From NCBI RefSeq assembly GCF_023343835.1, contig NC_064438.1, forward strand, positions 16,101,077 to 16,165,076: DNA of 64,000 nt, in the 5' to 3' direction. Position numbers and translations under genes: made by a program. The stretch comes from Lagopus muta. Taxonomy: Eukaryota; Chordata; Aves; Galliformes; Phasianidae. Under the pieces are notes generated by a model. That model had not been told where the DNA came from and made no database searches. It saw only the letters and a program-made list of their open reading frames with translations. How positions within the stretch are numbered: the first letter of the stretch is position 1; each line of letters opens with the position of its first letter. Shown in pieces: positions 42,437 to 56,100 of the stretch.

Positions 42437-43262
42437 GACCTGGATAGGCTGGAGAGCTGGGCAGAAAAAAACCGGATGAGGTTTAACAAAAGCAAGTGTA
42501 GAGTCTTGCATCTGGGGAGGAATAATTGCATGCACCAGTACAGGTTGGGGGATGACCTGCTGGAGGGGAGCTCTGCGGAAAGGGACCTGGGTGTCCTGGT
42601 GGATGACAGGTTGGCCATGAGCCGGCAGTGTGCCCTTGTGGCCAAAAAGGCCAATGGCTTACTGGGGTGCATTAAAAAGAGCGTGGCCAGCAGGTCAAAG
42701 AAGGTGATCCTCCCCCTCTACTCTGCCCTGGTAAGACCTCATCTGGAGTACTGCGTCCAGTTCTGGGCTCCCCAGCACAAAAAAGACAGGGATCTCTTGG
42801 AAAGAGTCCAGCGGAGGGCCACGAAGATGGTGAAGGGCCTGGAGCATCTCTCTTATGAAGAAAGGCTGAGTGAACTGGGTCTGTTCAGCCTTGAGAAAAG
42901 AAGACTGAGAGGGGACCTGATCCAGGTCTATAAATATCTAAGGTGTGGGGGGCAGAATGGCGAGGCCGGACTCTTTTCAGTGGTGAGTGGAGACAGGACA
43001 AGGGGAAACGGCTGGAAACTGCAGCATAGGAAGTTCCACACAAATGTGCGCAAGAACTTCTTTATGGTGAGGGTGACGGAGCACTGGAACAGGCTGCCCA
43101 GGGAGGTGGTGGAGTCTCCTTCTCTGGAGATGTTCAAGACCTGCCTGGATGCCTACCTGTGCTACCTGGTGTAGGGAACCTGCTTTGGCAGGGGGGTTGG
43201 ACTCGATGATCTCTGGAGGTCCCTTCCAACCCCTACAATTCTGTGATTCTGTGATTCTGTGA
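42437..43262 (+). mobile_element. CR1 LINE copy with long reverse-transcriptase frame
   Basis: A 5'-truncated CR1 in plus orientation. A 232-codon frame (42476-43174) keeps the C-terminal part of the CR1 ORF2 protein, including [16 protein letters not shown], and [11 protein letters not shown]. The 3' end is 'cttccaacccctacaattctgtgattctgtgattctgtgatc', the hallmark CR1 octamer repeat. The missing 5' part means it cannot be autonomous. It is the youngest-looking copy here. Confidence 0.93.
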
Positions 43263-43411
43263 TCACAAAGGAGGCAGTAGCTGCTCTAGATGCTATGGAA
43301 AATTTTGATCTTTATTTCAGTTGGCTATTTTATTTGTCTAATATCTGGTAGAGTCTCTGGAATAGGTAATTCAGGCGTTGCTTACTTCACATTGAAAGAA
43401 AAGTAGATCCC

Positions 43412-43575
43412 AGAAACACAGACTGATAGAAGAAGGGAGCTTTAAAGGCCGTCTGGTCCAATTCCCCTGCAATGAACAGGGACACCTACAGCTAGATCAG
43501 GTGCTCAGAGCGCCGTCCTGCCTGACCTTGAGTATATCCAGGAACGGGACATTCACCACTTCTGCCACCAGATCA
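43412..43575 (-). mobile_element. Short CR1 LINE fragment
   Basis: Reverse-orientation CR1 3' region: 'agggagctttaaaggccgtctggtccaattcccctgcaatgaacagggacacctacagctagatcag'. It is 5'-truncated and about 150 bp from the preceding plus-strand copy. Confidence 0.8.
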
Positions 43576-44357
43576 TTTGCTCATGTATGGTTTTCAGTTT
43601 TACAGTTACTTCATGTGCCTGTGATAAGAAAGTCTATCTCAATGGAATGGAATGAAATTACAGCTTTGATAATGTTCTGTCCTTAAGTATGATAGAAAGT
43701 CTCACTGGACTCCAAAGAGCAATGCATTAAATTTGCCTCAGTTATTACTACTTCAAGAACTGCTGTAATTGACCTGCTTCCTTGTAACTGTAAAACACAC
43801 TGAAATGTATTCTGTCTTCCTGCTTGCTCTCTGAGGAACTTTTTACAGGTATAGCACAATGCAACCCCAAATCTTCTTTGGTAGTGTTACTGGAAATTAG
43901 GTTTTTTTCACTCCTTTATGGGCTTTGTCCTGATGACTTGGTCCTTTCTGTGAAAAGTGCACAGTGGCAGATATAAGAGGGGTGATTACAAATTGAGCCC
44001 CTGTGAGCATGGCTGATGCTGTTAATGACAAAAGGATGGGATCAGAGAGTCTCAGAAAGATGGATTTCAATGTGTTCGAGGAGTACCTCTCCATTCTGAC
44101 TCTGTGGAGCCCTCTTGGTCATGCTCAAAAGCTGTCTGCTTGCTTATCTACTCAGTTGCAACCGTTCCCTAACAACTTCCAGAGGAGGTATCAGGAAAGC
44201 ACAAAATCTTTCTGTTGAAAATGCGACCTCAAGAGGCTAGGGAAAGGACCAGAATGACAAATTCCTCCATACAGTTCTAATTTTCTAATTAATCATCTAA
44301 TTTATATGAACCATTTCATTGACCATCTGACCATTGTGGTGCCATCTCTTATTTCAT

Positions 44358-44402
44358 TCTCTCTCTCTCTCTCTCCCTTTTTCTTTCTCTCTCTCTCTCT
44401 TA
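44358..44402. repeat. CT-rich microsatellite
   Basis: Two CT runs separated by CCTTTTTCTTT. Confidence 0.9.
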
Positions 44403-44619
44403 ACATCTATCCATGAAATAATGGCCTCTATCACATAAAAGTTGCCCTGTGTACAGATGCTGCTCTAACAAAGTGTTGATAAAGAAACTGCCTATGCTCA
44501 ATGTCTGAGTGCAGATCTGGTTTGCCTGATCCAGGTGTCTGAGTCTTTAGCTGAAGGCCTGCCACTTAAATGCCAAAAACTCCAAGTTGCCTCTGAGGTG
44601 AGGTGGAGTGAAACAGGGA

Positions 44620-45112
44620 AACTTCCTCAGGAGGAAGTACTGTGTCCAGATATGGAGTCCTCAGTACAGGAGGGATGTGAACATGTTGGAGCATGAGCAG
44701 AGGAGGGCCACAAAGGAATGGAACACCTCTCCTGTGATAACAAACTGAGGCTGTTCAATTTGGAGAAGGCTCCAGGGAGACCTGATAGTGGTCTTTCAGT
44801 ATCTTAACAGGGGCTGGTAAGGTAAGGGACAGGCTCTTTAGCAGGGTAGGATAGGACAAGGGGAAATGGTTTCAAACTAAAAGAGTGAAAAACATTGAAT
44901 ATAGATATAATGAAAGTGTTTTTTTACAGTGAGACACTGGCACAGGTTGCCCTGAGAGGCAGTGGATTCCCCATCCCTGGAGACATTCAAGGTCAGGCTG
45001 GATGGGGCTCTGAGAACCTGATCTAGCATAGGTAGATGTCCCTGTTCACTGCAGGGGAGTTGGAGTAGATGGCCTTTAAGGATCTCTTCCGTCTCAAACA
45101 ATTCTATGAGTA
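44620..45112 (+). mobile_element. Diverged CR1 LINE fragment
   Basis: Plus-orientation CR1 with recognisable words 'gagcagaggagggccaca', 'aggctgttcaatttggagaagg', 'acaaggggaaatggtttcaaac' and 'gtcaggctggatggggctctgag', ending near 'aacaattctatgagtag'. The reading frame is broken in many places. Confidence 0.85.
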
Positions 45113-48100
45113 GCAGAAACTTTCCTTGAAACGTCTGAGTACTGATCGGCAGTCCATTCCTTTTAAGGAGATTCTGGGGTTTTTTGGTCTGTGATTGAAC
45201 ACATGAAGAGGAACGTTATGGTTCTGCTTTCAGAAGCACTTTTTACCATCCTGTTAGAAAGCTGCTCCTCCAACATCTGTCTGCCAACACAAAAGGTCGT
45301 ACCGGCCTGATTTGCCACTTGCGCAGGGAGTCAGAGCCCGTTTTACCATTTACCTTACATTTTACCTATGTAGCTTTCTTTGCATCATCATTAATATGTG
45401 AAAAGCTACCTCCTGGCTACCACAATAGATGCTTACTCTTGAGAAAAGGCTCTTAGGCTCAAATTCTGAGGAGAGGTGATATGGCGGGGGAGCTGGCAGG
45501 GAAGGGAACTACAGACACTATTTCACAGACAACTACCTTCTAGGTAGTAGTAGGACACACACAGTTTGTGAATAATTATGGAAAGCTGAAGGCAGTAGGA
45601 AGGCCTTCATTTCACTGAAGACCCTGAGGGTAAGAGCAGTGCCTTGTTAAATGTCTGTCAGCCAAGCTGAGGCTAACAGACTATATCAGATCTTGTGTAT
45701 CCACAACAGAATTCCAGGCCCTGTGGTCCTGTGCATAGAAGGAGCTGTGTGCAAATCCCAGCTGCTAAAGATGTTACTGTATCTGCAGCGTTGTGCTAAG
45801 TGCAAAGGGATTAGTGTACCTTGACAGCAGTTTCTGAAGGTTCTCTAGTTTACAGCTGTCTCTGCAAGTAATTGAGCAAGTTTTTGCTTTGCTTGTGTTG
45901 ACATTGGGAAGCACAGAAGAATAATCGTGGTTTTTCCTGTTAGCTTTACTCTTGGTAGTGTGTTCTTCTTCACAGGAGAGCAGAAATAGCTGGTATTTAA
46001 CAGCAACTCCTTTAAAGAACTGCATGACTGAAATCTGAACTTGTTCTTTGTTGTTGCTGCCTCCTGATAAGCCCGAGCCTTCTTTCCTTTGTGGAGGAAA
46101 ATCATGAACAGTCCTTTGCTTTAATTTTCTTCATAGAAACATGTAATTTCTGACATGTATTTGCCCTTGACTTCTGCCTTCCTTTTTTGTCCAGAAAATA
46201 TAGATACTCTAGATATTTGTAAGAGATCAGTAGTTTCGGTTATAATATAGATGTGTGAAAACCTACTTAAAATGATATTTGGGCAGCAAGCACAGCTAAA
46301 TGCTAGATGTCAAAATTATATTTCACAAGATTGTCTCCTGCATCAGCTCCTCTGGTACATAGTTCCTGGTCTCCCAGGCCTTTTGCATCCTATAATAACA
46401 GCTAGCCTGTTCTCTATGATTTTCTTCATCCAGTGTCCATTAGGAGTAGCAGGCAGGACCAGTAGGACAGGGTTGGCCAGTTGCACTCAGCCTTACCCCA
46501 AAGAACTCACTTCATGCCAATGCCTTCATCATCTTGCCAGAGCCATTCAGGGCATCTTATGCTCATCAGGTTGGACTTTACTGTTAAGGCTGAACCAAAG
46601 CTTTGTGTGTGGATTTCAGGTGATACCTTCTGCATTCTCCTATAAATTGAGATACTTCTTGTTTTCATTCTTCTTCCAGTTACTTAATGTTGCAGTTAAA
46701 ACTTTAGGCAGCAAGCATAATTGACAAGAAATCAGTAGTGGGCTGGTATGCTTGTATGCTTTTAAAAGTCAAATGGCCCCTTCAGATTGGGAGATACTTG
46801 GCCAAGAAGTAATACGTTTATTACAGTTTATTACAGTTTATTACAGTTTATTACATATACTGATCCCAAAGGGGTGGGGTGGGGAAATGGAGTAACTTCT
46901 CTTAGCTGCATGTTCTTTACTTGTACATTTATTTACTGAAGGCAGAGAAATATGTTAGATTGAAGCACAAGTAAGTGGTATCAGCAGGACTAGGAGAGGC
47001 GGCTCAGCTTTTGGTATATTTTTCAGCAGCATTTTGTAGTTAGTGACCAAGCACTGTTCTCTTGAGTTATCCTGTTACAGCACATTCTAGCCTGTAGTCC
47101 ACTCTGCTACGTCAGGAAATGGAAATTCCACAGGTCTTCAGCCAGTAATTTGGTCATTAACGACATCAGATGATGAATAGTAGGCATTTTGCAAAATCCT
47201 TGCTGCCTATGGCTGATTGTACACCTGTCTATCCCTCAATGTGAAAATTTTATCTTATTTCATGAGTAATTTGATTTGATCTGTATCTGAGCCTTCGGTC
47301 CTTTTGGAAGCAAAAAGTTTTCTGAAGTGGAATTTTGTGGAGGGAATTTTGACCAGTGATCTATTAATGGACTTGTGGTGAGACAGTAGGTACACATAAC
47401 AGTGACAGTGCCCTTTTATTTTCTTTTGGGCAGCACAATGTCAAGCTTGTTTTCAAACATGGGATTGAGGGATCTTTGCTCTCTTGCTGTTTACAATCAT
47501 ATTTATGATTCCACTTCTAATCTTCCTCTTTTAGGAGAAAACTATGAAGTTGGGTGATTCATTGCTGATAATACCTAACACCCCCTGACTCTTAGATGCA
47601 GATGAAGTGGTCATGGCTGTCAACAATGAAGTTATTTCAGAAATTTGGAGAAAACAACGGAGAGAGATGAATGTATATCTTCTTTCAGCAGTCTGTACTT
47701 ACTCAGCCTAAAGAATGTCACATCAGCTGTGCATTCTTCATATGGTTATTCTTTAAGACTAGCCATGAACTATAGCTGATGTGGTTGCCCATTTAATACA
47801 TAATGGAAACAACGTTTTGTGCTGAACAATCTCCACTTGCCAGATGAAATGTGCTGCATGGTGTCCTAAACAGGTTGATTCCTGGAGAGACTGATATTTC
47901 TGCTGAGACTGATGAGATATCAGGGCTAATGGACTCATCAGTCACAAGAGGAGTGCCACAGAAGGATCTTGGAATTCTCTTGGAGTTGCTGATGAAATGT
48001 TTGTTCCCCCATTGTGTTGGCATGACCCAAATTGATTGACTTCCAGTTCGTATCTTGATACTATACTTGTTTTCCCAGACCCTTAAAAGTGATGATACCT

Positions 48101-51100
48101 GTGTGCATGCATTTGCCCAAATGAACAGTAGAGACTTGTTAAAAACCGACTGCTGTGGAAAACTGGTCCTTTAATACAATCAAAAACATATTCTGTAACT
48201 GCTTAATACTCACTTTTGTTTAATAGAAACATCCTCTAATCCACTGCAAGATACAGACCTAGAAAACCGAGAAATAAATACAAACCAGGGACTATCAAAT
48301 ATTTTACCTTCTGAATACTCTGTTCTTCTAGCTCATTGTCCTAAATTCTCTTTTTTTCTCTAGCAGAGCAACATAGCATCTCACTTGCATTTTGAATTTT
48401 TAGAAATACAGACATTTATCAGGATATTTTTAATAAGCTCTTAGTAAAATGCTCTTTCTGATTTCTTGCAGACTCCTTTGGAAAGTTAAGGTTCCATAAA
48501 GCCCTCGAGCAGTCATTTAACAGAAAATTTAACGATGTTTTTGCTTCTGAGCTTATGAAAGAAAAATTTCTTTGGGAGGGAGGGAGAAGGGGAAGGGAAA
48601 TTGAACTTTTCAAATCAATCTCCTGCAATGAGGAAGGCCAGCTCGTGAATAAAACTTTAAAAACAAAGTTTCTAAGTAAAGGAAAAGGCAAACTGTAATT
48701 GAGAGCTACCATTCAAGGAAGCTCTTGAGGCCAACATCAGCAAAGCTTTTGGTTCACTACCGCAGCCCAGGCAGAGCAGAACTGCTGTAAAACAACTGAG
48801 GCAGAAAAAGAGTACAGTTTACCTCCTTTATGAATGCTAGGTAAGAACACACACACAATAGCCATTTTTGGGGGGAGATGATGCCCTACGGGACACTGCC
48901 CTTTCCTTTATTTAAACCCATGGAAAACCCTTACTAGAGATTATTCACTTGGAGGAGCTGCTGGTGTTGCCTTCAGAAAGAAGAATAAATGTTAGCACTT
49001 CAATCTCAGAATTTAAAACCAGATCTTTGGCCTTTTCTCCCCATAAATGCCATTCACTTAGTGTATTTTAAAAGCTTTATCTTAGTCTTACATGTATACC
49101 TGAAGCTACAATTCAAAATCAATACCTTCTCTTTAAAATTTATTTGTTGCATTACTGTACTGGCGAGAATTTCCAATGGCAACACTGGGAAATTAGAGAT
49201 TAGTTCATGAGTAAATACCTGAGGTTCAGCCTCAGAAAGATACCCTAGTTTAAAAAGAACAACTTCATTATTTTTGCTTTTATGTGTGATAACTTAATGA
49301 GAGTAGTTTTCCTTGTGATTCAAAAAAATGTGACTGGTATTATGTTCTTTCTTTCAGTGGCAATTTCTGGGCTGTTAACACATTTAGGGAAAATGCTTGT
49401 CTAATCAGGCCACATAAGACCAAATGCATCCTCCATCTTGGTCCCCTGGGTCATACAGAGCTCTTCACTGCATTGTTCCTCCTGGTGCTTAATCTAACCT
49501 GCTATGGAAGAGAAGCTGCTTTAATTGTGTTTGCTTGCTACACAAATTTGTCTGGCAAACTGATTTTGCTATACTTTTCTTTATGCTAGAAATCTTAACA
49601 AAACACTTTCTCAACTGATGGCTTTTTTCCCCCAACAATTTGGGTCCAGCTGCTCATTTAACAAATAGCAGTGTTACTCTTTTCTTTTAGCACACTCTAA
49701 TAAACCAAGAGTAAATTACTGGCTGACCTACTTACCGGGATTGCTTAAATAATCCTCAATATGGCAGTATAATTTGATGCCTTAAAATACAGGGCATACA
49801 AGTTGCAAGTTAAACAAAGAAATATTGAATGTTAATGAAAACTCAATTGGGTAATATAACTGCCTAAGGGATATTATGTTTCATATCTATTCCCCTCCCC
49901 TTTTCTTTCCTTATTTGCAGCATTTTGTTCTTTTGTCTGGTAGATGAGCTAGTTACCCAATCTCTGAATGATCTGGGCACATCTGATCTGATCAAAAGAG
50001 GTGGTTGTGTTTCTATCTTTAATAGGCAGTATGTTTTAAGGAAGGGCCAAATGCATGGTTGCATTACTCCGTTTTTTGCTTTGCGCATTTGTAGTTCATC
50101 TCTGCAATTCCCTGCAATGTCCCTTTAAAAAAAAGAAGAAAAATAGGTGGGAAGCAGGGGAATATATGAAAATATTTAATACATACATTCTACATTATCA
50201 ACATTTCATATTACAGACTCACATTATAGAGCTGAACCTAAATTTTTCCAGATCTCAAATGACATACGTCTACCTTCATATTTGTCCATCTGGGACAACT
50301 GTTTTATAGCAATAAGTAAAATATGAGAGAAATGCTATCCTGTCATAATTCTCTGCTTATTTTTCTTTCCATTTGCTACCTTATCCCTGTTACATTGACC
50401 TGAATCCCCTTACTGTAAAACATTAGCATGAAGTGCACTTAATGTTTACCTATTGAAACTAGTTACCAAAGAACTCTAAGCTTCAAATAGGACGTACTTA
50501 AGAGTTGCAGCTCAAATCTTGGCAAGGATGGCTCCACTTTTCATTTTTCCTGTATGGGCACACCAGACTCCAAGTGGTCTCTAACTGAGAGATAGATTTT
50601 GACCTGAAGCTCCTGAGCATGGCTGAATTTCGGAGATGCTAAACATACAGCCTGGTCACCAATATGAATAAATTACTTCATCACAAATCCTTGAGTAACC
50701 AGATTTTTAATTTCCACATAGTTGCTTGGACCTTTTAGGGTTTAGGCAAAGGTGTACCTGCCACAGAAGAAGATACTCAGAGAATGCATGCTTTCTGGTA
50801 AACTAAACAACATTGTACCTCAGCTCTGTAGAACCCTTTACTCATACACACAATCTTGTCTTAAATGAAGTCCATTTATTACACAGCTAGGAATTCTCTA
50901 TCTGGATGTGTCAGATTTCTGATCTAATGAATTATAGTCATCCTAAAAGAAATGGATACCTGATCTACCTGATCCAACAAGCATCACTTTGCCTGAGGAA
51001 GGACCTTATTGACCAACAAAGAAAAAATACATGTGGTTAGAAAATGAAATCTGCTTTACCAGCTTTCAGCAAAGAACTGACAGTATCTAGATTAAACTGG

Positions 51101-52574
51101 AATGTTTGGTCACTTCAGTAGCTGTGGAACAAAGAACAAGATTCAAATGATACCAAGAGACACATTTGCATTCAAACAAGACTATGAGAATAAAGGACTA
51201 GATTTAGAGGAACTTGGCTATAGTTTAGAGGCTTGATAACTCTGGTGGTAGTTGAAAAATGCAAAGGGAAAAGTTGTGGAGCCAGGTTTGTTCACAGGTT
51301 GTCTTTACAGAAGAATTCAGAATACAGCTTCTTTGCTTAATTTTAGGACCTATGTACTGCTGTCATGTTGTCTAGGAGACTGTTGAATTATCACAAAGAA
51401 CGTGATGAAAGCTTTCTGAGTCATATAAGACCAGACTGGTAAAGCCCTAGAAAATTTTTACAGAAGAAATTGCGTATTGACTCTAAGTGGGAAAGGATGA
51501 AGTGGATTTGGTAATTTTAAGTTCTGATAGTGATGACTAAGAATAAAGAGGAAAGGAGAAACAAGTAAAATGCATAGGATGCCACTTAGCTGCATTTCTC
51601 CATCTGTTCTTAGGATTCCAAGTGTTGAGTTAGCTTTACTGACATAAGCTTACTGTAACACCTAGCTCCTTATTCAGAGAGAGGATCTAGAACATGGTTG
51701 TTAAATGTAAGTGCCAGAACAGTGCAAAAATTAGAGGGAAGATTAAAATCCAAACCTCCTTTGCCCTAACAAATACTTCCTTCCTGCTCTTTCCAATCAG
51801 GTTTATCCTAGAATAACCGTCACAGCAAGATCTTTGTTGAATGTCTGTAGACATTACTGAATTGGCAAGCTTTTTGCATTCCTCCTCTTAGGGTTTGTAT
51901 TTATGAACACTGCATGGAGATACTTGAACTAGCTACAAACCAGAAGGTGTAAAATAGCCTGCTTGAGCTAGGTGGCTTTCAGAATCTGAGCTAGTTAGTG
52001 TAACATGCCATTCTGTGGTGACATCTGAAGCCTGCAAGTTTTCAGACTCCCTTTGCTCTAAGTGAAGGTATTTTTCCTATGGCACGGCCAGTTTCAGCTG
52101 GATTGTTCCCAGCTTTTCAATGTTTCCTGGAGAAGGTGTGTTACTGGTTTTAGTAGCACTCATTAGGAAGTTCGGGAAAAAACACAGCAAAAGCCTCTCG
52201 CTGCATGCCTTTTTTTATACTGCAGTGCTTGTATGCAAAACAAGATGCATTTCTTCAAACTCAGAACAGGGTTGAAAGAAAGGTGGAGGAGGAGAGGATT
52301 TTCTCAGCAGTAGAAGGAATGAGGTTTCTCACAACTCTTGCACGATCTACCCAGACAAATTCCTTCTGAATTTCCATGCCAGAGGTCAACAGGTGGAAGA
52401 TCACATCTCTCAGCGGGGAAACCTGCTCTGAGACGCTCCTTCCAAGTAGTTTGAAAGGGTGTGGTTATATGTGCATGTCCCAGCAAGTGCAAATTGCACT
52501 TCTTTGTTTGGCTGGGCACCCTTTTGAAGTGTTCAGGAGTATGGCAGTGCCCTATCTGAAACACAGCATGCCCG
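45113..52574. other. Intergenic stretch, no gene recognised
   Basis: No frame here shows conserved domains or paired splice sites that I can support. It contains the decamer repeat at 46816-46855. No CR1 tail was seen. Confidence 0.5.
46816..46855 (+). repeat. Tandem decamer GTTTATTACA x4
   Basis: Four perfect head-to-tail copies of a 10-bp unit, followed by TATAC. Confidence 0.95.
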
Positions 52575-52589
52575 GCTGGTGAAAATAGG

Positions 52590-53100
52590 TGGTTCTCCCA
52601 CTAGGTTTAGCATTGGTGGGGCCTCACCTTGAATATTGTGCGCTGTTCTGGGCTCCGCAATATAACAAGGATGTTTAAGATCCTTGAAAGCATCCAGAGG
52701 AGGGCACCAAAGCTGTGACAAGGCTGGAGGCACTCCTGTCAGGAGGGGCTGAGGGCACTTGGGTTGTCTTGTCTGGAGAAGAGGCGACCTCACTGCTTTC
52801 AACAACTCCTGAGGAGGGGATGCAGAGAGAAATGCCCGGCTCTGCTCCTGGCAACCAATGGCAGAATGGAATTGGTCCAAAGTACACAGGGGAGAGTCAG
52901 GCTGAACATCAGAAAACATTTCTTCACCATGAGGAAGCGCTGGGACAGGCTTCCTACTGAGGTGGTGATGCCCCATGTCCGTCATTGTTGAAGAGGCGTT
53001 TGGAGAAAGTCCCCATTAATATGCTTAGCCATGATGTGATCAGGTGGTTGAAGTTGCTGAGCTTTGGAGGTCCATTCAACTGAACTTTTCTATTCTAGAA
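52590..53100 (+). mobile_element. Diverged CR1 LINE fragment
   Basis: Plus-orientation words typical of CR1 ORF2 and 3' UTR: 'gggcctcaccttgaatattgtgcgctgttctgggctcc', 'catccagaggagggcaccaaag', 'agtcaggctgaacatcagaaaacatttcttcaccatgaggaagcgctgggacagg', and a 3' end near 'ttctattctagaataa'. The frame is broken; the 150-codon frame on the opposite strand is a shadow. Confidence 0.85.
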
Positions 53101-56100
53101 TAAGCTGAGATGGAAGGTTTTTTTTTCTGACACACTTGTCTGCCCAGAGAAGCTGGTTTGAAACGTTATACGCATAGGCTTTAAAAGCACTGGAAATTCA
53201 GTTCCTGCTATTTCAAGGAGACAGAACAGAACACTAATTTGGTAGCCCTTATGAGTCTAACACGCTGTAAAAGATGATGCTCAAAGTGTCATGAAGGAAA
53301 ATTTGAATTTGCGATGATCCAATATCTGTTCAGTGATTTCAGCTGGGAGAGAATAAAGGATGTTTGATATTTAAAACTAAGAAGATATTGGCCAAAAGAA
53401 TTAGGAGGCAATCCCTAGGGGCCAGAGGATATTGTATATGGGTTTTGTCTCTTACAAAAGGACAAAATCAATTATAAACCTTGTCAGATTATGCCTTTTT
53501 AATCCTCTACAAAAATATTTGCTACAGTAGAATACAGGATCTGTTAGTACCTTTTTAAATTTTGTCTTTCCTGTTGTCATTTCAAATGAGTGAAAAATCG
53601 CTGAGAAAATGGAGGCATCTGGACATCAAGCAGTATTCAATATACAATTTAGATTAAGATGGTCACTCTCCACTTGTTTTCAGTGCTGCTGCTATTCATC
53701 TGAGACCATGCATTTGACTGAACTTGGAAGTCTGCTTGCTGTGGGCAGCCCAAGCACCAGGCTCTGTTCTGAATGTCTAACAGTCTTTCTGTCTAAACAA
53801 AATGTTGGAGAGAAACGGAGAGTGGAGGGACTATTTCCAGAGAGCTGCACAGCTGGGCAACTCTGATGCTTACACCAATAGAGATTAGGCCATGCAACTT
53901 CCTCAGGCTACTAGGGAACAGAGCAGTGCCAGCCTCTGCCAGGGTACAGTGCAGTTGCATGTAGCAGTGCAATGAGTCAGGCAGCATGCAGGATGCAGCA
54001 TGAAAACAGCATTTCTTCAGTTGAACTGACAGCATTTGATGGAACACATCAGAAGCTGTAAGGGCCAGGAAGCATTTCTTTTCAGCCGGGCTGCTGATGT
54101 CAACTTGGATAGCAGATACTCCAGCTAGATTACAGAAGCAGGGTAGAAAAGGTCTCTTCTTTCTCACAATATCCATTGGTTAATTTTACTTATTTTCCCC
54201 TGGCTTTCTCTGCTTTCTCTTCTCTTATACTGAGACCTCTGATATTTTCATATGGAAAAAATGAAAGCCTCTATAACCCTTGTTCTGTATCACTTTTCTT
54301 ATGAACAGAGAGTCAGGATTGGCAGGAAAATAGAGGTTAAATACCTGTACTTTCTTGCTTTCCACTTATTTAAAAAATCAGTGTACATATGCACCTGTGC
54401 ACAAGCTGAAATTCAAAACTGGATGTCCAGCACCGAAAATTCATACCATACTTTAACTGTGCCTCATACAGTCAGATTATATACAATGATCTGATGCATG
54501 AAATGGCAAACAGAGGCAATCCGTGGAGACTGAGAGTTGGCAGCGGCAACCCTATCAAAACACTGGCAGGAGTGCTTGGTTTGTAAGCCTCACATAAAGC
54601 CAGGTTCTCTCTGTGCTCTAAATCTGACCTGCATGAGGAAAAGAATTGCAACACTAACTGAAGTAACTGGAGAAATCTTACATGCTAGCCTTCTTCTCTT
54701 TTGGACCCCTGCTGCCCTAACTCAAGGAATTTTGCTCTGAGCTTGCCAATTCATACATATTCATACTGCTTATTGAGTGAGACAACAGATTGGCTATTTA
54801 ATCGCCTGCTTGCTGTTGTTGCTACACTTTGTTAAGTGTATTTCAAGTGTTAAGTGTAATGCAATTTTTACTTTCCTTTTACATCAATCTCTTTAAAGTT
54901 GTCTTAGCGTGTTCAAATTGTTGTAGGTATCACGACTGGGACAATTTTCGTACATTAGTATTATCACAGTGCAGCTTGGAGAAAAGCTTTGGGTTAGGGT
55001 TCCATAGCAGTAGGCTCTATGTGTAGACATTGTGCACTTCTCTGTACTGCTCACCACTTGCAGGTTTCTCTAGGAAGATGCAACACACAGAAAATGACAA
55101 GAAAGTGAGACCATAAATTTACTTGTCTTAATGGCCCAGACAGCTACCAACAGAGGCAGACCCAGAGTCCAGCTGCTAATCCCAGGCCTCAGCTCACTGC
55201 ACTGGGGGGCCACTGTATACCAACACATCACAATGGGCCATCTCACAGGTGTGTCAGGGCTTGTTGGTTTGAATTAGCTGCCAGTTAGAGCCTAAGAGAT
55301 GGATAAGGGGAATGTTTAGGGATGGTGATGATGTGACCCAGGTGACCCAGCAGTAGAGGGACAGAGGGAATTTCTCTGTCCTCTCCCAGCAGTGGGATCT
55401 TCAACAAAGAGTGGGGACAAACCTTTCAATTGTCCCATCCTAGCCAAAAAGCAAATAAGTTTGAAAAAAAAAAACATACACACACACAAAAACACTGAAC
55501 AAAACCAACCAACCAAACAGAAACCTTGCTGACAGTTTCAGTCTATTATTTGCTTGCAAATAAATAAACTGAGTAGTGAAAATTTGCTGTCTACCAACTG
55601 GAGTTCTGTTCCTGTTCTGTGTAGCTTGGATGGCTGTAGCTTCTTTAATCTGGGAAGGCTGTAGTAAAGGAAGAAGAGACAGTTCCTTTGTTTATGCACT
55701 GTTTGCATCAGTATGCAGCTATTGGTATGAAAAACAGCCATTCCCTGAGCATCCTGCCTATAGAGTGACTGCTTAGAAAGTGCAACTATGAGGTACAAGC
55801 TCTGGCAGGGAGGGGTAGTGAGCAGTGGTTTCTAATGTACACTGACATTTTTTTTGAACACTTCGAAAAGAGTTAAACAGCAGAGTCTCCTGATTCACTT
55901 TTCACATCCCAAGCTATATCTTACAATAAGGAAGGATTTCCTGTCCCCATGGAAGGAAACAAGTTTAAAACTATGGTGGCTGGGGATGGCCACAAGCTGG
56001 CAGCCCATATTCAGCAGAACTGACGAGCTTGTGTGCAATACAGCCAGCATCAGCAAGACAAAGACAGAGATAATGAACATTGGAACTAACCCAGAGAACG

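Noticed and set aside
46816..46855. Regular repeat considered as a CRISPR array
   Set aside because: It is a 10-bp direct tandem repeat with no spacers, in a vertebrate genome.
52533..52985. Minus-strand 150-codon open frame
   Set aside because: It is antisense to a CR1 fragment and has no recognisable domain.
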